Below, piece by piece: positions 41,193-48,202 of a stretch of 64,000 nt of DNA (positions are counted from its first letter, which is position 1; the number at the start of each line of letters is the position of its first letter). The DNA comes from JAFALK01 sp042701975 (GTDB taxonomy: Bacteria; Pseudomonadota; Gammaproteobacteria; Burkholderiales; Burkholderiaceae_C). The notes under the pieces were generated by a model. It worked only from the letters and a program-made list of their open reading frames with translations, was not told the origin of the DNA and did no database searches. The position numbers and the translations under genes were made by a program. Location of the stretch: NCBI GenBank assembly GCA_042701975.1, contig CP170561.1:4526001-4590000 (forward strand), given 5' to 3'.

Positions 41193-41226
41193 AAAGGGCG
41201 CCATCAAGCGAATGATGGCGCCCTTT
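41193..41226 (-). terminator. Intrinsic terminator after tsf
   Basis: AAAGGGCGCCATC (41193-41205) pairs perfectly with GATGGCGCCCTTT (41214-41226) around an eight-base loop. On the minus strand the hairpin lies just after the tsf stop and is followed by TTTACACTT. It separates rpsB-tsf from pyrH-frr; some read-through is likely given operon order. Confidence 0.85.
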
Positions 41227-41242
41227 TCGTTTTGCGAGAGGC

Positions 41243-42142
41243 TTACTGGGCCTTAGTCGCAGCAGCCACTTGAGCGGCCACTTCGGCGGCGAAATCGTCC
41301 ACCTTCTTCTCGATGCCTTCGCCGACCACGTACAGGGTGAAGCCCTTCACGTTGGTGGCCTTGTCCTTGAGCATGGCGGCGACGGTCTGCTTGCCGTCGG
41401 CGGCCTTCACGAAGACCTGGTCCAGCAGCGAGACTTCCTTCAAGAACTTCTGCACCGAGCCTTCAACCATCTTGGCGACGATCTCGGCCGGCTTGCCGGA
41501 TTCAGCAGCCTTTTCTTCGGCGATCTTGCGCTCCTTGGCGACCAGCTCGGCCGGCACTTCGGCGGACGACAGGGCGGCCGGCTTCATGGCAGCGACGTGC
41601 ATGGCGACGTCCTTGGCGGCGACTTCGTCACCGTCGAACTCGACGACGACGCCGATGCGGGTGCCGTGCAGGTAGGAAGCCAGCTTGGCGCCCGAGGCGA
41701 AGCGGACGAAACGGCGGACCGTCATGTTCTCGCCGATCTTGCCGATCAGGCCCTTGCGGACGTCTTCCACCGTCGGGCCGAAGCCTTCCTGCGACAGCGG
41801 CAGGGCGGACAGGGCAGCCACGTCGGCCGGGTTCTGTTCGGCGATCAGGCCGGCGACAGCGTTCACGAAGGCCAGGAAGGCGTCGTTCTTCGAGACGAAG
41901 TCGGTCTCGCAGTTCACTTCGACGATTGCGCCGACGCCGCCGACCACAGCGGTGGCGACCACGCCTTCGGCGGTCACGCGCGAAGCGGCCTTGCCAGCCT
42001 TGTTGCCCAGCTTGACGCGCAGGATTTCTTCAGCACGACCCAGGTCGCCTTCGGCTTCCGTCAGGGCCTTCTTGCATTCCATCATCGGGGCATCCGTGCG
42101 GGCGCGCAGTTCGCCGACCATGCTTGCGGTAATTGCAGCCAT
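41243..42142 (-). CDS. tsf: Translation elongation factor Ts
   Basis: A 299-residue guanine nucleotide exchange factor for EF-Tu. The N-terminal UBA-like domain has ASMVGELRARTDAPMMECKKALTEAEGDL, then the core with VAAVVGGVGAIVEVNCETDFVSKNDAFL, where TDFV is the Mg-displacing motif. The usual GAGMMDCK motif is DAPMMECK here, a modest variant. GGAG lies six bases before the ATG. It is preceded by an attenuator-like hairpin after rpsB. Confidence 0.98.
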   Translation of the reverse strand: MAAITASMVGELRARTDAPMMECKKALTEAEGDLGRAEEILRVKLGNKAGKAASRVTAEGVVATAVVGGVGAIVEVNCETDFVSKNDAFLAFVNAVAGLIAEQNPADVAALSALPLSQEGFGPTVEDVRKGLIGKIGENMTVRRFVRFASGAKLASYLHGTRIGVVVEFDGDEVAAKDVAMHVAAMKPAALSSAEVPAELVAKERKIAEEKAAESGKPAEIVAKMVEGSVQKFLKEVSLLDQVFVKAADGKQTVAAMLKDKATNVKGFTLYVVGEGIEKKVDDFAAEVAAQVAAATKAQ

Positions 42143-42175
42143 CTCAATCTCCGTATTTCAAATTCAGTTGAAGGA

Positions 42176-42196
42176 AAGGGGCTGTAACAGCCCCTT
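42176..42196 (-). terminator. Attenuator-like hairpin between rpsB and tsf
   Basis: AAGGGGCTG (42176-42184) pairs with CAGCCCCTT (42188-42196) around a TAA loop, in the 77-base rpsB-tsf gap. On the minus strand it is followed by TCCTTC rather than a T-run, so it should only partly terminate. A hairpin that sets the rpsB:tsf ratio is known in this position in other bacteria. Confidence 0.6.
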
Positions 42197-42219
42197 CCGT
42201 GTGCAAGAAAACGAGGGGC

Positions 42220-42963
42220 TTACGCGCCTTCGTTGACTTCCACGAATTCGTCGCCACCGGCGACAGCCTGCACCACTTCAGCAGTGGCGTTGGCACGGCC
42301 TTCCAGCACGGCGTCGGCAACAGCCTTGGCGTACAGGGCGACAGCCTTGGCCGAGTCGTCGTTGCCGGGGATGATGTAGTCCACGCCTTCGGGCGAGTGG
42401 TTGGTGTCAACCACGCCGATCACGGGGATGCCCAGCTTGTTGGCTTCAGCCACGGCGATCTTGTGGAAGCCCACGTCGATCACGAAGATGGCGTCCGGCA
42501 GGGCCGACAGGTGTTGGATGCCGCCGATGTTCTTTTCCAGCTTGGCCAGGTCGCGCTGGAACATCAGCGCTTCCTTCTTGATGGCGGGCTGGGTGCCGGC
42601 TTCGACTTGAGCCTGCATGTCCTTGAGGTTCTTCAGCGAACCCTTGACCGTCTTGAAGTTGGTCAGCATGCCGCCGAGCCAGCGCTGGTCGACGTAGGGC
42701 ATGCCGGCGCGCTGGGCTTCCAGGGCGACGACTTCACGAGCTTGACGCTTCGTGCCGACGATCAGGATGTTGCCGCGCTTGCTCGAGAGCTGGCGGACGA
42801 ACTTCATCGCTTCCTGGAACTTGGGCAGCGTCTTTTCCAGGTTGATGATGTGAATCTTGTTGCGATGGCCGTAAATGAACGGGGCCATCTTGGGGTTCCA
42901 GAAGCGGGTTTGGTGACCGAAGTGGACACCAGCTTCCAGCATTTCGCGCATCGTGACGGACAT
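42220..42963 (-). CDS. rpsB: 30S ribosomal protein S2
   Basis: A 247-residue S2 beginning MSVTMREMLEAGVHFGHQTRFWNPKM, with the coiled-coil domain around FKTVKGSLKNLKDMQAQVEAG and the signature PDAIFVIDVGFHKIAVAEANKLGIPVIGVVDTN. CGGAG precedes the ATG at 42963. It is first in the rpsB-tsf operon, with a leader of roughly 150 bases if the TATACT at 43118-43123 is the -10 box. Confidence 0.98.
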   Translation of the reverse strand: MSVTMREMLEAGVHFGHQTRFWNPKMAPFIYGHRNKIHIINLEKTLPKFQEAMKFVRQLSSKRGNILIVGTKRQAREVVALEAQRAGMPYVDQRWLGGMLTNFKTVKGSLKNLKDMQAQVEAGTQPAIKKEALMFQRDLAKLEKNIGGIQHLSALPDAIFVIDVGFHKIAVAEANKLGIPVIGVVDTNHSPEGVDYIIPGNDDSAKAVALYAKAVADAVLEGRANATAEVVQAVAGGDEFVEVNEGA

Positions 42964-43117
42964 ATTTAACTCCGAAGGGTTGTGTCTAAAATCCGGCGCG
43001 AATCTGGTTGCAAGATTTACTTCTCTCTTGCACCCAGACACCTTTCAGGGCCGGATTTGCGATTTGTTCTGCCTTTGAACGCGGCTCACCACGAGCCACA
43101 CCCGGCAAAACCCAAAG

Positions 43118-43125
43118 AGTATACA
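43118..43125. promoter_or_regulatory. Overlapping back-to-back -10 candidates for rpsB and the amidase
   Basis: The palindrome GTATAC (43119-43124) gives TATACT on the minus strand for rpsB and TATACA on the plus strand, ending seven bases before the amidase ATG at 43133. Both are fair -10 matches. No convincing -35 box is seen for either. If used on the plus strand the amidase mRNA would start at or next to its ATG. Confidence 0.35.
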
Positions 43126-43132
43126 CGATCCG

Positions 43133-44449
43133 ATGCCCCTCGACCTGACCGCCACCCTCGACGGACTCCGCAGCGGCCGGCTCGACGCTGGTGAATTGCT
43201 GGGCCGGGCCCGGGCTGCGGCCCGTTCCGACGCCTGCAAGAGCGCGTTCGTTCGGCTCTTCGATGAGCAATCGATCCAGCCGGGCTCGCTATTGGGCTTG
43301 CCCGTCAGCATCAAGGACCTCTACGACGTCGCCGGCCAGACGACCAGCGCCGGCTCCACCGTGCTGGCCGACGCCCCGCCTGCCCAGGCCGATTGCCCCG
43401 CCGTCGCCCGCCTGCGCGCGGCCGGTGCCGCGCTCATCGGCCACACCAACATGACCGAGTTCGCCTTTTCCGGCCTCGGCCTCAACCCGCACCACGGCAC
43501 GCCGCTCAACCCCGTAACGGCCAGGATCGATGGCATGGCGCGCATCCCTGGCGGCTCCAGCTCGGGCGCCGCCGTGAGTGTGGCCGCGGGCGCCGCCTGG
43601 GCCGCGCTTGGCTCCGACACCGGCGGCTCGATCCGCATTCCAGCCGCGCTCACCGGCCTGGTCGGATTCAAGAACACGCAGCGGCTCACACCCATCGAAG
43701 GCACGGTGCCCCTGTCCGAATCGCTGGACACCGCCTGCGCCATCACGCGCTCGATGCGCGACGCCGTGCTGCTGCACGAGATCCTTGCCGCGCGCCGTGT
43801 GCAGCTCGCCAACAAGCCGCTGGCGCAACGCCGCTTTGCCGTCGTGAACCACTACTTCCAGGACGACATGGATGCTGCCGTCACGGCCGCGTTCGAAGCC
43901 AGCCTGGCCGCCGTGCGCGCCACAGGCGCGCAGGTCGAGGAAATCGCCCTGCCCCCGCTGCGCACAGCCCTGCCCAGTGGCATCGTCGTTGCCGCCGAAG
44001 CCTGGGCCTGGCATCGCGGCCTGATGGCCTCGCAGGTCGACGCCTACGACCCGCGCGTGGCCCAGCGCATCCTCTTCGGCCGCGACATCAGCGCCGCCGA
44101 CTACATCGACCGCCTGCACGCCCGCCGCAGCTGGATCGCCGCCATGGAGTCCGAGCTGCAGCGCTTCGACGCCGTGCTCAGCCCCACGGTGCCCGTGATC
44201 GCGCCGCTGCTGCAGCCGCTGATCGACAGTGACGAAACCTACTTCGCCACCAACGCCCTGCTGCTGCGCAACACCGCCGTGGTCAATGCGCTGGACGGCT
44301 GCGCCATTTCCCTGCCCTGCCAGCACCTGCTGGGGCCGGACCAGCACCCGGTGGGCCTGATGCTGTGGAGCACGGCCCTCCAAGACGACACGCTTCTGGA
44401 CATCGCCTTGCATCTCGAGCAACTCTTCATCGAACGCGGAACACATTGA
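43133..44449 (+). CDS. Amidase-signature family hydrolase
   Basis: A 438-residue amidohydrolase of the AS family. The catalytic Lys is Lys61 in PVSIKDLYD, the cis-Ser is in PGGSSSGAA (about residue 142-143) and the nucleophile is Ser166 in GSDTGGSIRIPAA. The substrate-specific C-terminal part has no clear subgroup marker, so it could act on aliphatic or aryl amides; it is not GatA, since no gatB or gatC is nearby. It begins a plus-strand group with a FAD oxidase and the NAD(P)HX repair gene, divergent from rpsB. No Shine-Dalgarno is visible. Confidence 0.9.
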   Translation: MPLDLTATLDGLRSGRLDAGELLGRARAAARSDACKSAFVRLFDEQSIQPGSLLGLPVSIKDLYDVAGQTTSAGSTVLADAPPAQADCPAVARLRAAGAALIGHTNMTEFAFSGLGLNPHHGTPLNPVTARIDGMARIPGGSSSGAAVSVAAGAAWAALGSDTGGSIRIPAALTGLVGFKNTQRLTPIEGTVPLSESLDTACAITRSMRDAVLLHEILAARRVQLANKPLAQRRFAVVNHYFQDDMDAAVTAAFEASLAAVRATGAQVEEIALPPLRTALPSGIVVAAEAWAWHRGLMASQVDAYDPRVAQRILFGRDISAADYIDRLHARRSWIAAMESELQRFDAVLSPTVPVIAPLLQPLIDSDETYFATNALLLRNTAVVNALDGCAISLPCQHLLGPDQHPVGLMLWSTALQDDTLLDIALHLEQLFIERGTH

Positions 44450-44454
44450 GCACC

Positions 44455-45660
44455 ATGCCCCGCATCGCCATCATCGGCGCCGGCATTGCCGGCGTGACTA
44501 CCGCGTTGGAACTGGCCCTGGACGGCCAGGACGTGACCGTCTTCGAGCGCCGCGGCAGCGTGGCCGCAGAGGCCAGCTTCGCCAACGCCGGCACCATCGC
44601 ACCGGCGCTCGCCCTGCCCTGGACAAAACCAAGCTTTGGCCTCGGCTGGGCCGGCCGCGAATGGCGTGCAGCCCGCCAGCCTGGCTACGCCGAGCGCGCC
44701 GCCAGCGTGCTGCACCTGGCCGTCTACAGCCACCAGCGCCTGCAGGCCCTGCGCAAGCTGCTGCAGCTCGACTACGAGCGTGCGGAAGGCCAACTCGTGC
44801 TGCTCCGCACCGCCACCGATCGCGCCGCCATCGCACCTGGACTGGAACGCCTGACAGCACTGGGCCTCGTCACGCGCGAGCTCGATGCCGATGCCTGCCG
44901 GCTGGCCGAGCCCGGCCTGAGCCCCGAGGCCAAGCTGTATGGCGGCATCCGTCTGCCCTTGGCCGAAGTCGGCAACTGCCGACAGTTCGCCCACCTGCTG
45001 CGCATCGAGGCGCAGAAGCTCGGTGTGCGCTTTCGCTTCCACACCACGGTGCGCAGCCTGCATGGCGGCGAGCTGATCCACGATTACACGCCGCCCGAGG
45101 ACGTCACCGGTCAACCCTCACGTCCCGGTGAGGCTGGCGACACTGAGCCGCAGACACCAGGCCCGCAGCGCGAGCGCTTCGACACCGTCGTCGTGTGCAC
45201 CGCACTCGACGCCCCTCGGCTGCTCGGCCGCAAGTTGCCGCTGCGCCCGGCCGTCAGCCACACGATCACCGCACCGCTGCGCCAGCTCGAAGCCCATCCG
45301 GACCTCGGCCCGCGTGGCGCGCTGACCGATCAGCAACTCGGCGTCACGCTCTCGCGCATCGGCCAGCGCGTGCGCGTCGGCGGCGCCAGCGAAGCGCAGC
45401 TGCACAAGGCACTGAACGACTGGTTCCCCGGCGCCAGCCTGCCCGCCCAGACCCTGAGCTGGAGTGGCGAGCACGCGGAGCTGCCCGACGGCCTGCCGGT
45501 GATCGGCGCCAGCGGCATGGACCGCGTGTGGACCAACTTCGCGCACCCGGACGCCGGCTTCACGCTGGCTTGCGGCGCTGCGCGCGCCGTTGCCCAGCGT
45601 GTAGTCAATCGCGAAGCCGAGATCGACATCGGTCTGCTCGACATTTCCCGCTTCGGCTGA
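44455..45660 (+). CDS. FAD-dependent oxidoreductase, D-amino acid dehydrogenase (DadA)-like
   Basis: A 401-residue DAO-fold flavoprotein. It begins MPRIAIIGAGIAGVTTALELA with the FAD-binding GxGxxG (residues 8-13), then ASFANAGTIAPALALPWTKP, which resembles the DadA segment following the dinucleotide site. The C-terminal FAD-contacting GDGLPVIG-type motif reads LPDGLPVIGASG. A Gly/Pro-rich loop of about 25 residues sits near residue 220 and looks like a lineage-specific insertion. The ATG at 44455 lies six bases after the amidase stop, so cotranscription is likely. Oxidative deamination of a D-amino acid is a family inference; the true substrate may be an amine released by the neighbouring amidase. 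Confidence 0.85.
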   Translation: MPRIAIIGAGIAGVTTALELALDGQDVTVFERRGSVAAEASFANAGTIAPALALPWTKPSFGLGWAGREWRAARQPGYAERAASVLHLAVYSHQRLQALRKLLQLDYERAEGQLVLLRTATDRAAIAPGLERLTALGLVTRELDADACRLAEPGLSPEAKLYGGIRLPLAEVGNCRQFAHLLRIEAQKLGVRFRFHTTVRSLHGGELIHDYTPPEDVTGQPSRPGEAGDTEPQTPGPQRERFDTVVVCTALDAPRLLGRKLPLRPAVSHTITAPLRQLEAHPDLGPRGALTDQQLGVTLSRIGQRVRVGGASEAQLHKALNDWFPGASLPAQTLSWSGEHAELPDGLPVIGASGMDRVWTNFAHPDAGFTLACGAARAVAQRVVNREAEIDIGLLDISRFG

Positions 45661-45665
45661 CCGCC

Positions 45666-47030
45666 ATGCGCAAGCTGCTGCCCCTGGACAAGAGCCTGCC
45701 GCTTTTCGACGTGGCAGCCAGCCGAAGCATCGAAGCCGCGGCGCTGCAGCTGCGGCCGGACCTGATGGAAGACGCGGGCCTGGCCGTGGCCAAGCTGGCG
45801 CTGGCACTGTGGCCCGGCGCGGGCTCAATCTGGATCGCCTGCGGACCCGGCAACAACGGCGGCGATGGCCTGGTGGCGGCGCGGCGGCTGCAGGCGCTGG
45901 GCGCGCCCGTCAGCTTGGACGACACGGCACCCGGTGATACGAGCCTCGTCATCGATGCACTCTTCGGCCTTGGCCTGAAGCGCGCCATCGAAGGTGCCTG
46001 GGCCGAACGCATCGCGCAGATCAACGCCCTGCCTGTTCCTGTTCTGTCCATCGACCTGCCCAGCGGCCTCGACGCGGATCGCGGCCAGCCGCTGGGACCG
46101 ACGGTGCGAGCCGATCACACGCTGCAGTTGCTAACGCTCAAACCTGGCGCATTCACGGCTGCGGGGCGCGAGTTCTGCGGGGAGATCTGGTTCGACGATC
46201 TCGGCGTCGAGCCTCCAGCAGAGGCTACGGCAAGGCTGCTCGGCCGCGATGCAATGGCGAAGTTCGGCACGCCGGCCTCGCACAGTGCGCACAAGGGTTC
46301 GCAAGGCGACGTGCTGGTGCTGGGCGGCGCGCCCGGCATGCGAGGCGCAGCGCTGCTGGCCGCGCGAGCGGCCTTGGCCTCCGGCGCGGGGCGCGTCTGG
46401 TGCAGCCTGCTCGATACCGGCAACGATCTGCCCGATGCCGGGCGGCCTGAGTTGATGCGCGCGGCGCCTGACGCCGATCTGGCCCGTTATGCGGCGATCG
46501 CCTGCGGCTGTGGCGGCGGTCGCGAGATTGCGGCCTGGCTGCCGAAAGTGCTGCGCCAGGCGCAGCGCCTGGTGCTCGATGCCGATGCACTGAATGCCAT
46601 CGCCCGAGAGCCTTCGCTGGCCCGGGCGTTGCAGGCTCGACAAGCGCCGACGCTGCTCACACCCCATCCGCTGGAAGCCGCGCGCCTGCTGGGCACGGAC
46701 ACCGCCAGCGTGCAGGCCGATCGCCTGGTCGCGGCGCAAACGCTGGCAGCGCGATTTAGCGCCGCGGTCGTGCTGAAGGGTTCCGGCAGCGTCATTGCCG
46801 CGCCCGAATATGGCTCGGCCATCAACAGCTCAGGCAGTGGCGCCCTGGCCACCGCAGGCAGCGGTGATGTGCTGGCCGGCTGGTGCGCAGCTTGGTGGGC
46901 TCGCCATCCGGATGCCAGCGCCTTCGACGTGGCCTGCGCCAGCGTGCATCTGCATGGGCTTGCAGGCCAGTCCGCGCAAGCCCCGTTGCTGGCGGCCGAG
47001 CTGATCGGCTGCATGCAAGCTTTCCGCTAA
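45666..47030 (+). CDS. nnr: Bifunctional NAD(P)H-hydrate epimerase / ADP-dependent NAD(P)H-hydrate dehydratase
   Basis: A 454-residue metabolite-repair enzyme that epimerises and then dehydrates damaged NAD(P)HX. The N-terminal YjeF_N epimerase domain (about 10-205) has GPGNNGGDGLVAARRL and the catalytic-site LSIDLPSGLDADRG. The C-terminal ribokinase-like dehydratase domain (about 225-450) has GSQGDVLVLGGAPGMRGAALLAARAAL, LTPHPLEAARLLG and the ADP-binding GALATAGSGDVLAG. The start ATG lies six bases after the oxidase gene. The two domains are fused as in E. coli YjeF. Confidence 0.95.
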   Translation: MRKLLPLDKSLPLFDVAASRSIEAAALQLRPDLMEDAGLAVAKLALALWPGAGSIWIACGPGNNGGDGLVAARRLQALGAPVSLDDTAPGDTSLVIDALFGLGLKRAIEGAWAERIAQINALPVPVLSIDLPSGLDADRGQPLGPTVRADHTLQLLTLKPGAFTAAGREFCGEIWFDDLGVEPPAEATARLLGRDAMAKFGTPASHSAHKGSQGDVLVLGGAPGMRGAALLAARAALASGAGRVWCSLLDTGNDLPDAGRPELMRAAPDADLARYAAIACGCGGGREIAAWLPKVLRQAQRLVLDADALNAIAREPSLARALQARQAPTLLTPHPLEAARLLGTDTASVQADRLVAAQTLAARFSAAVVLKGSGSVIAAPEYGSAINSSGSGALATAGSGDVLAGWCAAWWARHPDASAFDVACASVHLHGLAGQSAQAPLLAAELIGCMQAFR

Positions 47031-47098
47031 CGTGCCAACTTGAAACAGCTTGCGGCGCGAGCTAAGTTTCCAGCTTGAAGAATCACGGGGGCAACAAT

Positions 47099-47398
47099 AT
47101 GCACGCCTTCAACATCGTGCGGTTCCGCGTCAAGCCGGGCCGCGAGCAGGCTTTTGTCGAAGCGCACCGCCGCCTCGATCCCACCTTCCACGGTTTTCTT
47201 CGCGGCTCGCTGGTGCAGACCGGTGATCGCACCTTCTGCATGATCGGCGAGTGGGACAAGTTCGACAGCCTCGTCGCCGCGCGGCCGCAGATGATCGCAG
47301 TGCTGGACCGCCTGCGCGACGAACTGGAAGACCTGGGTTCGGGCCTGGGACTCACCGATCCGGTGTCCGGATCAGTGGTGGTCGACATCAAGCCCTGA
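47099..47398 (+). CDS. Small ABM-domain protein (antibiotic biosynthesis monooxygenase-like)
   Basis: A 99-residue dimeric alpha/beta-barrel-type protein (MHAFNIVRFRVKPGREQAFVEAHRRLD, then FCMIGEWDKFDSLVAARPQMIAVLD). Fold relatives include small monooxygenases and haem-degrading enzymes, but no active-site residue can be assigned. GGGGGC precedes the ATG, and an in-frame codon at 47075 adds only a poor tail. It follows the nnr gene after 68 bases and converges on the glutathione transferase gene with nine bases between the stops. Confidence 0.75.
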   Translation: MHAFNIVRFRVKPGREQAFVEAHRRLDPTFHGFLRGSLVQTGDRTFCMIGEWDKFDSLVAARPQMIAVLDRLRDELEDLGSGLGLTDPVSGSVVVDIKP

Positions 47399-47407
47399 GC
47401 AGGCGCG

Positions 47408-48118
47408 TCAAGCGGCGCGCTTCGGAATGCCGAGGCCGCGCTGCACGGCCGGTCGGGCCAGGAAGGCCTGGAGCACATGCTGCACGTTGGGAAAGTCGCT
47501 CCAACCCACGAGTTCGCCTGCGCCGTAGAAGCCGATCAAGTTGTTGACCCACGGGAAGATGGCGATGTCGGCGATGGTGTATTCGTCGCCCATGATCCAT
47601 GCGCGGCCTTCCAGGCGCTGCTCCAGCACACCGAGCAGGCGCTTGGCCTCGTTCACGTAGCGGTCGCGCGGGCGCTTGTCCTCGAAGTCCTTGCCGGCGA
47701 ACTTGTGGAAGAAGCCGACCTGGCCAAACATCGGCCCGATGCCGCCCATCTGGAACATCAGCCATTGCAGCGCCTCATAGCGCGCCGCGGCGTCCTGTGG
47801 CAGGAAGCGGCCCGCCTTGTCGGCCAGGTAGACGAGGATGGCGCCCGATTCGAACAGCGAGAGCGCCCGACCGTCCGGTCCTTGCGGATCAATGATGGCG
47901 GGGATCTTGTTGTTCGGGTTCAGCGCCAGGAACTCGGGTGAGAACTGGTCGTTGCGGTCGAAGCTGACGAGGTGGGCCTCATACGGCAGGCCCGTCTCTT
48001 CCAGCAGGATCGAGACCTTGACGCCGTTGGGCGTGGGCAGCGAGTACAGCTGGATGCGATCAGGGTGCTGCGCCGGCCACTTGGCGCTGATGGGATGGGT
48101 GGCGAGGGTGGTGGTCAT
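47408..48118 (-). CDS. Glutathione S-transferase (YghU/YfcG-like, nu class)
   Basis: A 236-residue GST. The N-terminal thioredoxin-like domain (about 20-110) reads IQLYSLPTPNGVKVSILLEETGLPYEAHLV, with the TPNGxKV turn at the active site as in the disulfide-bond reductases YghU and YfcG, and NNKIPAIIDP and LFESGAILVYLADK for glutathione binding. The C-terminal helical domain follows (GGIGPMFGQVGFF, YTIADIAIFPW). Such proteins usually have glutathione-dependent disulfide reductase or peroxidase activity. The start codon has a weak Shine-Dalgarno. Confidence 0.92.
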   Translation of the reverse strand: MTTTLATHPISAKWPAQHPDRIQLYSLPTPNGVKVSILLEETGLPYEAHLVSFDRNDQFSPEFLALNPNNKIPAIIDPQGPDGRALSLFESGAILVYLADKAGRFLPQDAAARYEALQWLMFQMGGIGPMFGQVGFFHKFAGKDFEDKRPRDRYVNEAKRLLGVLEQRLEGRAWIMGDEYTIADIAIFPWVNNLIGFYGAGELVGWSDFPNVQHVLQAFLARPAVQRGLGIPKRAA

Positions 48119-48202
48119 GGAGCGCATTCTCACAATGCACCGGCGACCGCGCAGCGATGGGGGCATTCACCCCCAATCACTCCCACATCACCCACTTCAA
48201 GC

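Noticed and set aside
43321..43815. GatA identity for the amidase
   Set aside because: The amidase-signature triad is shared by the whole family; no gatB or gatC is adjacent and the C-terminal half does not read as GatA.
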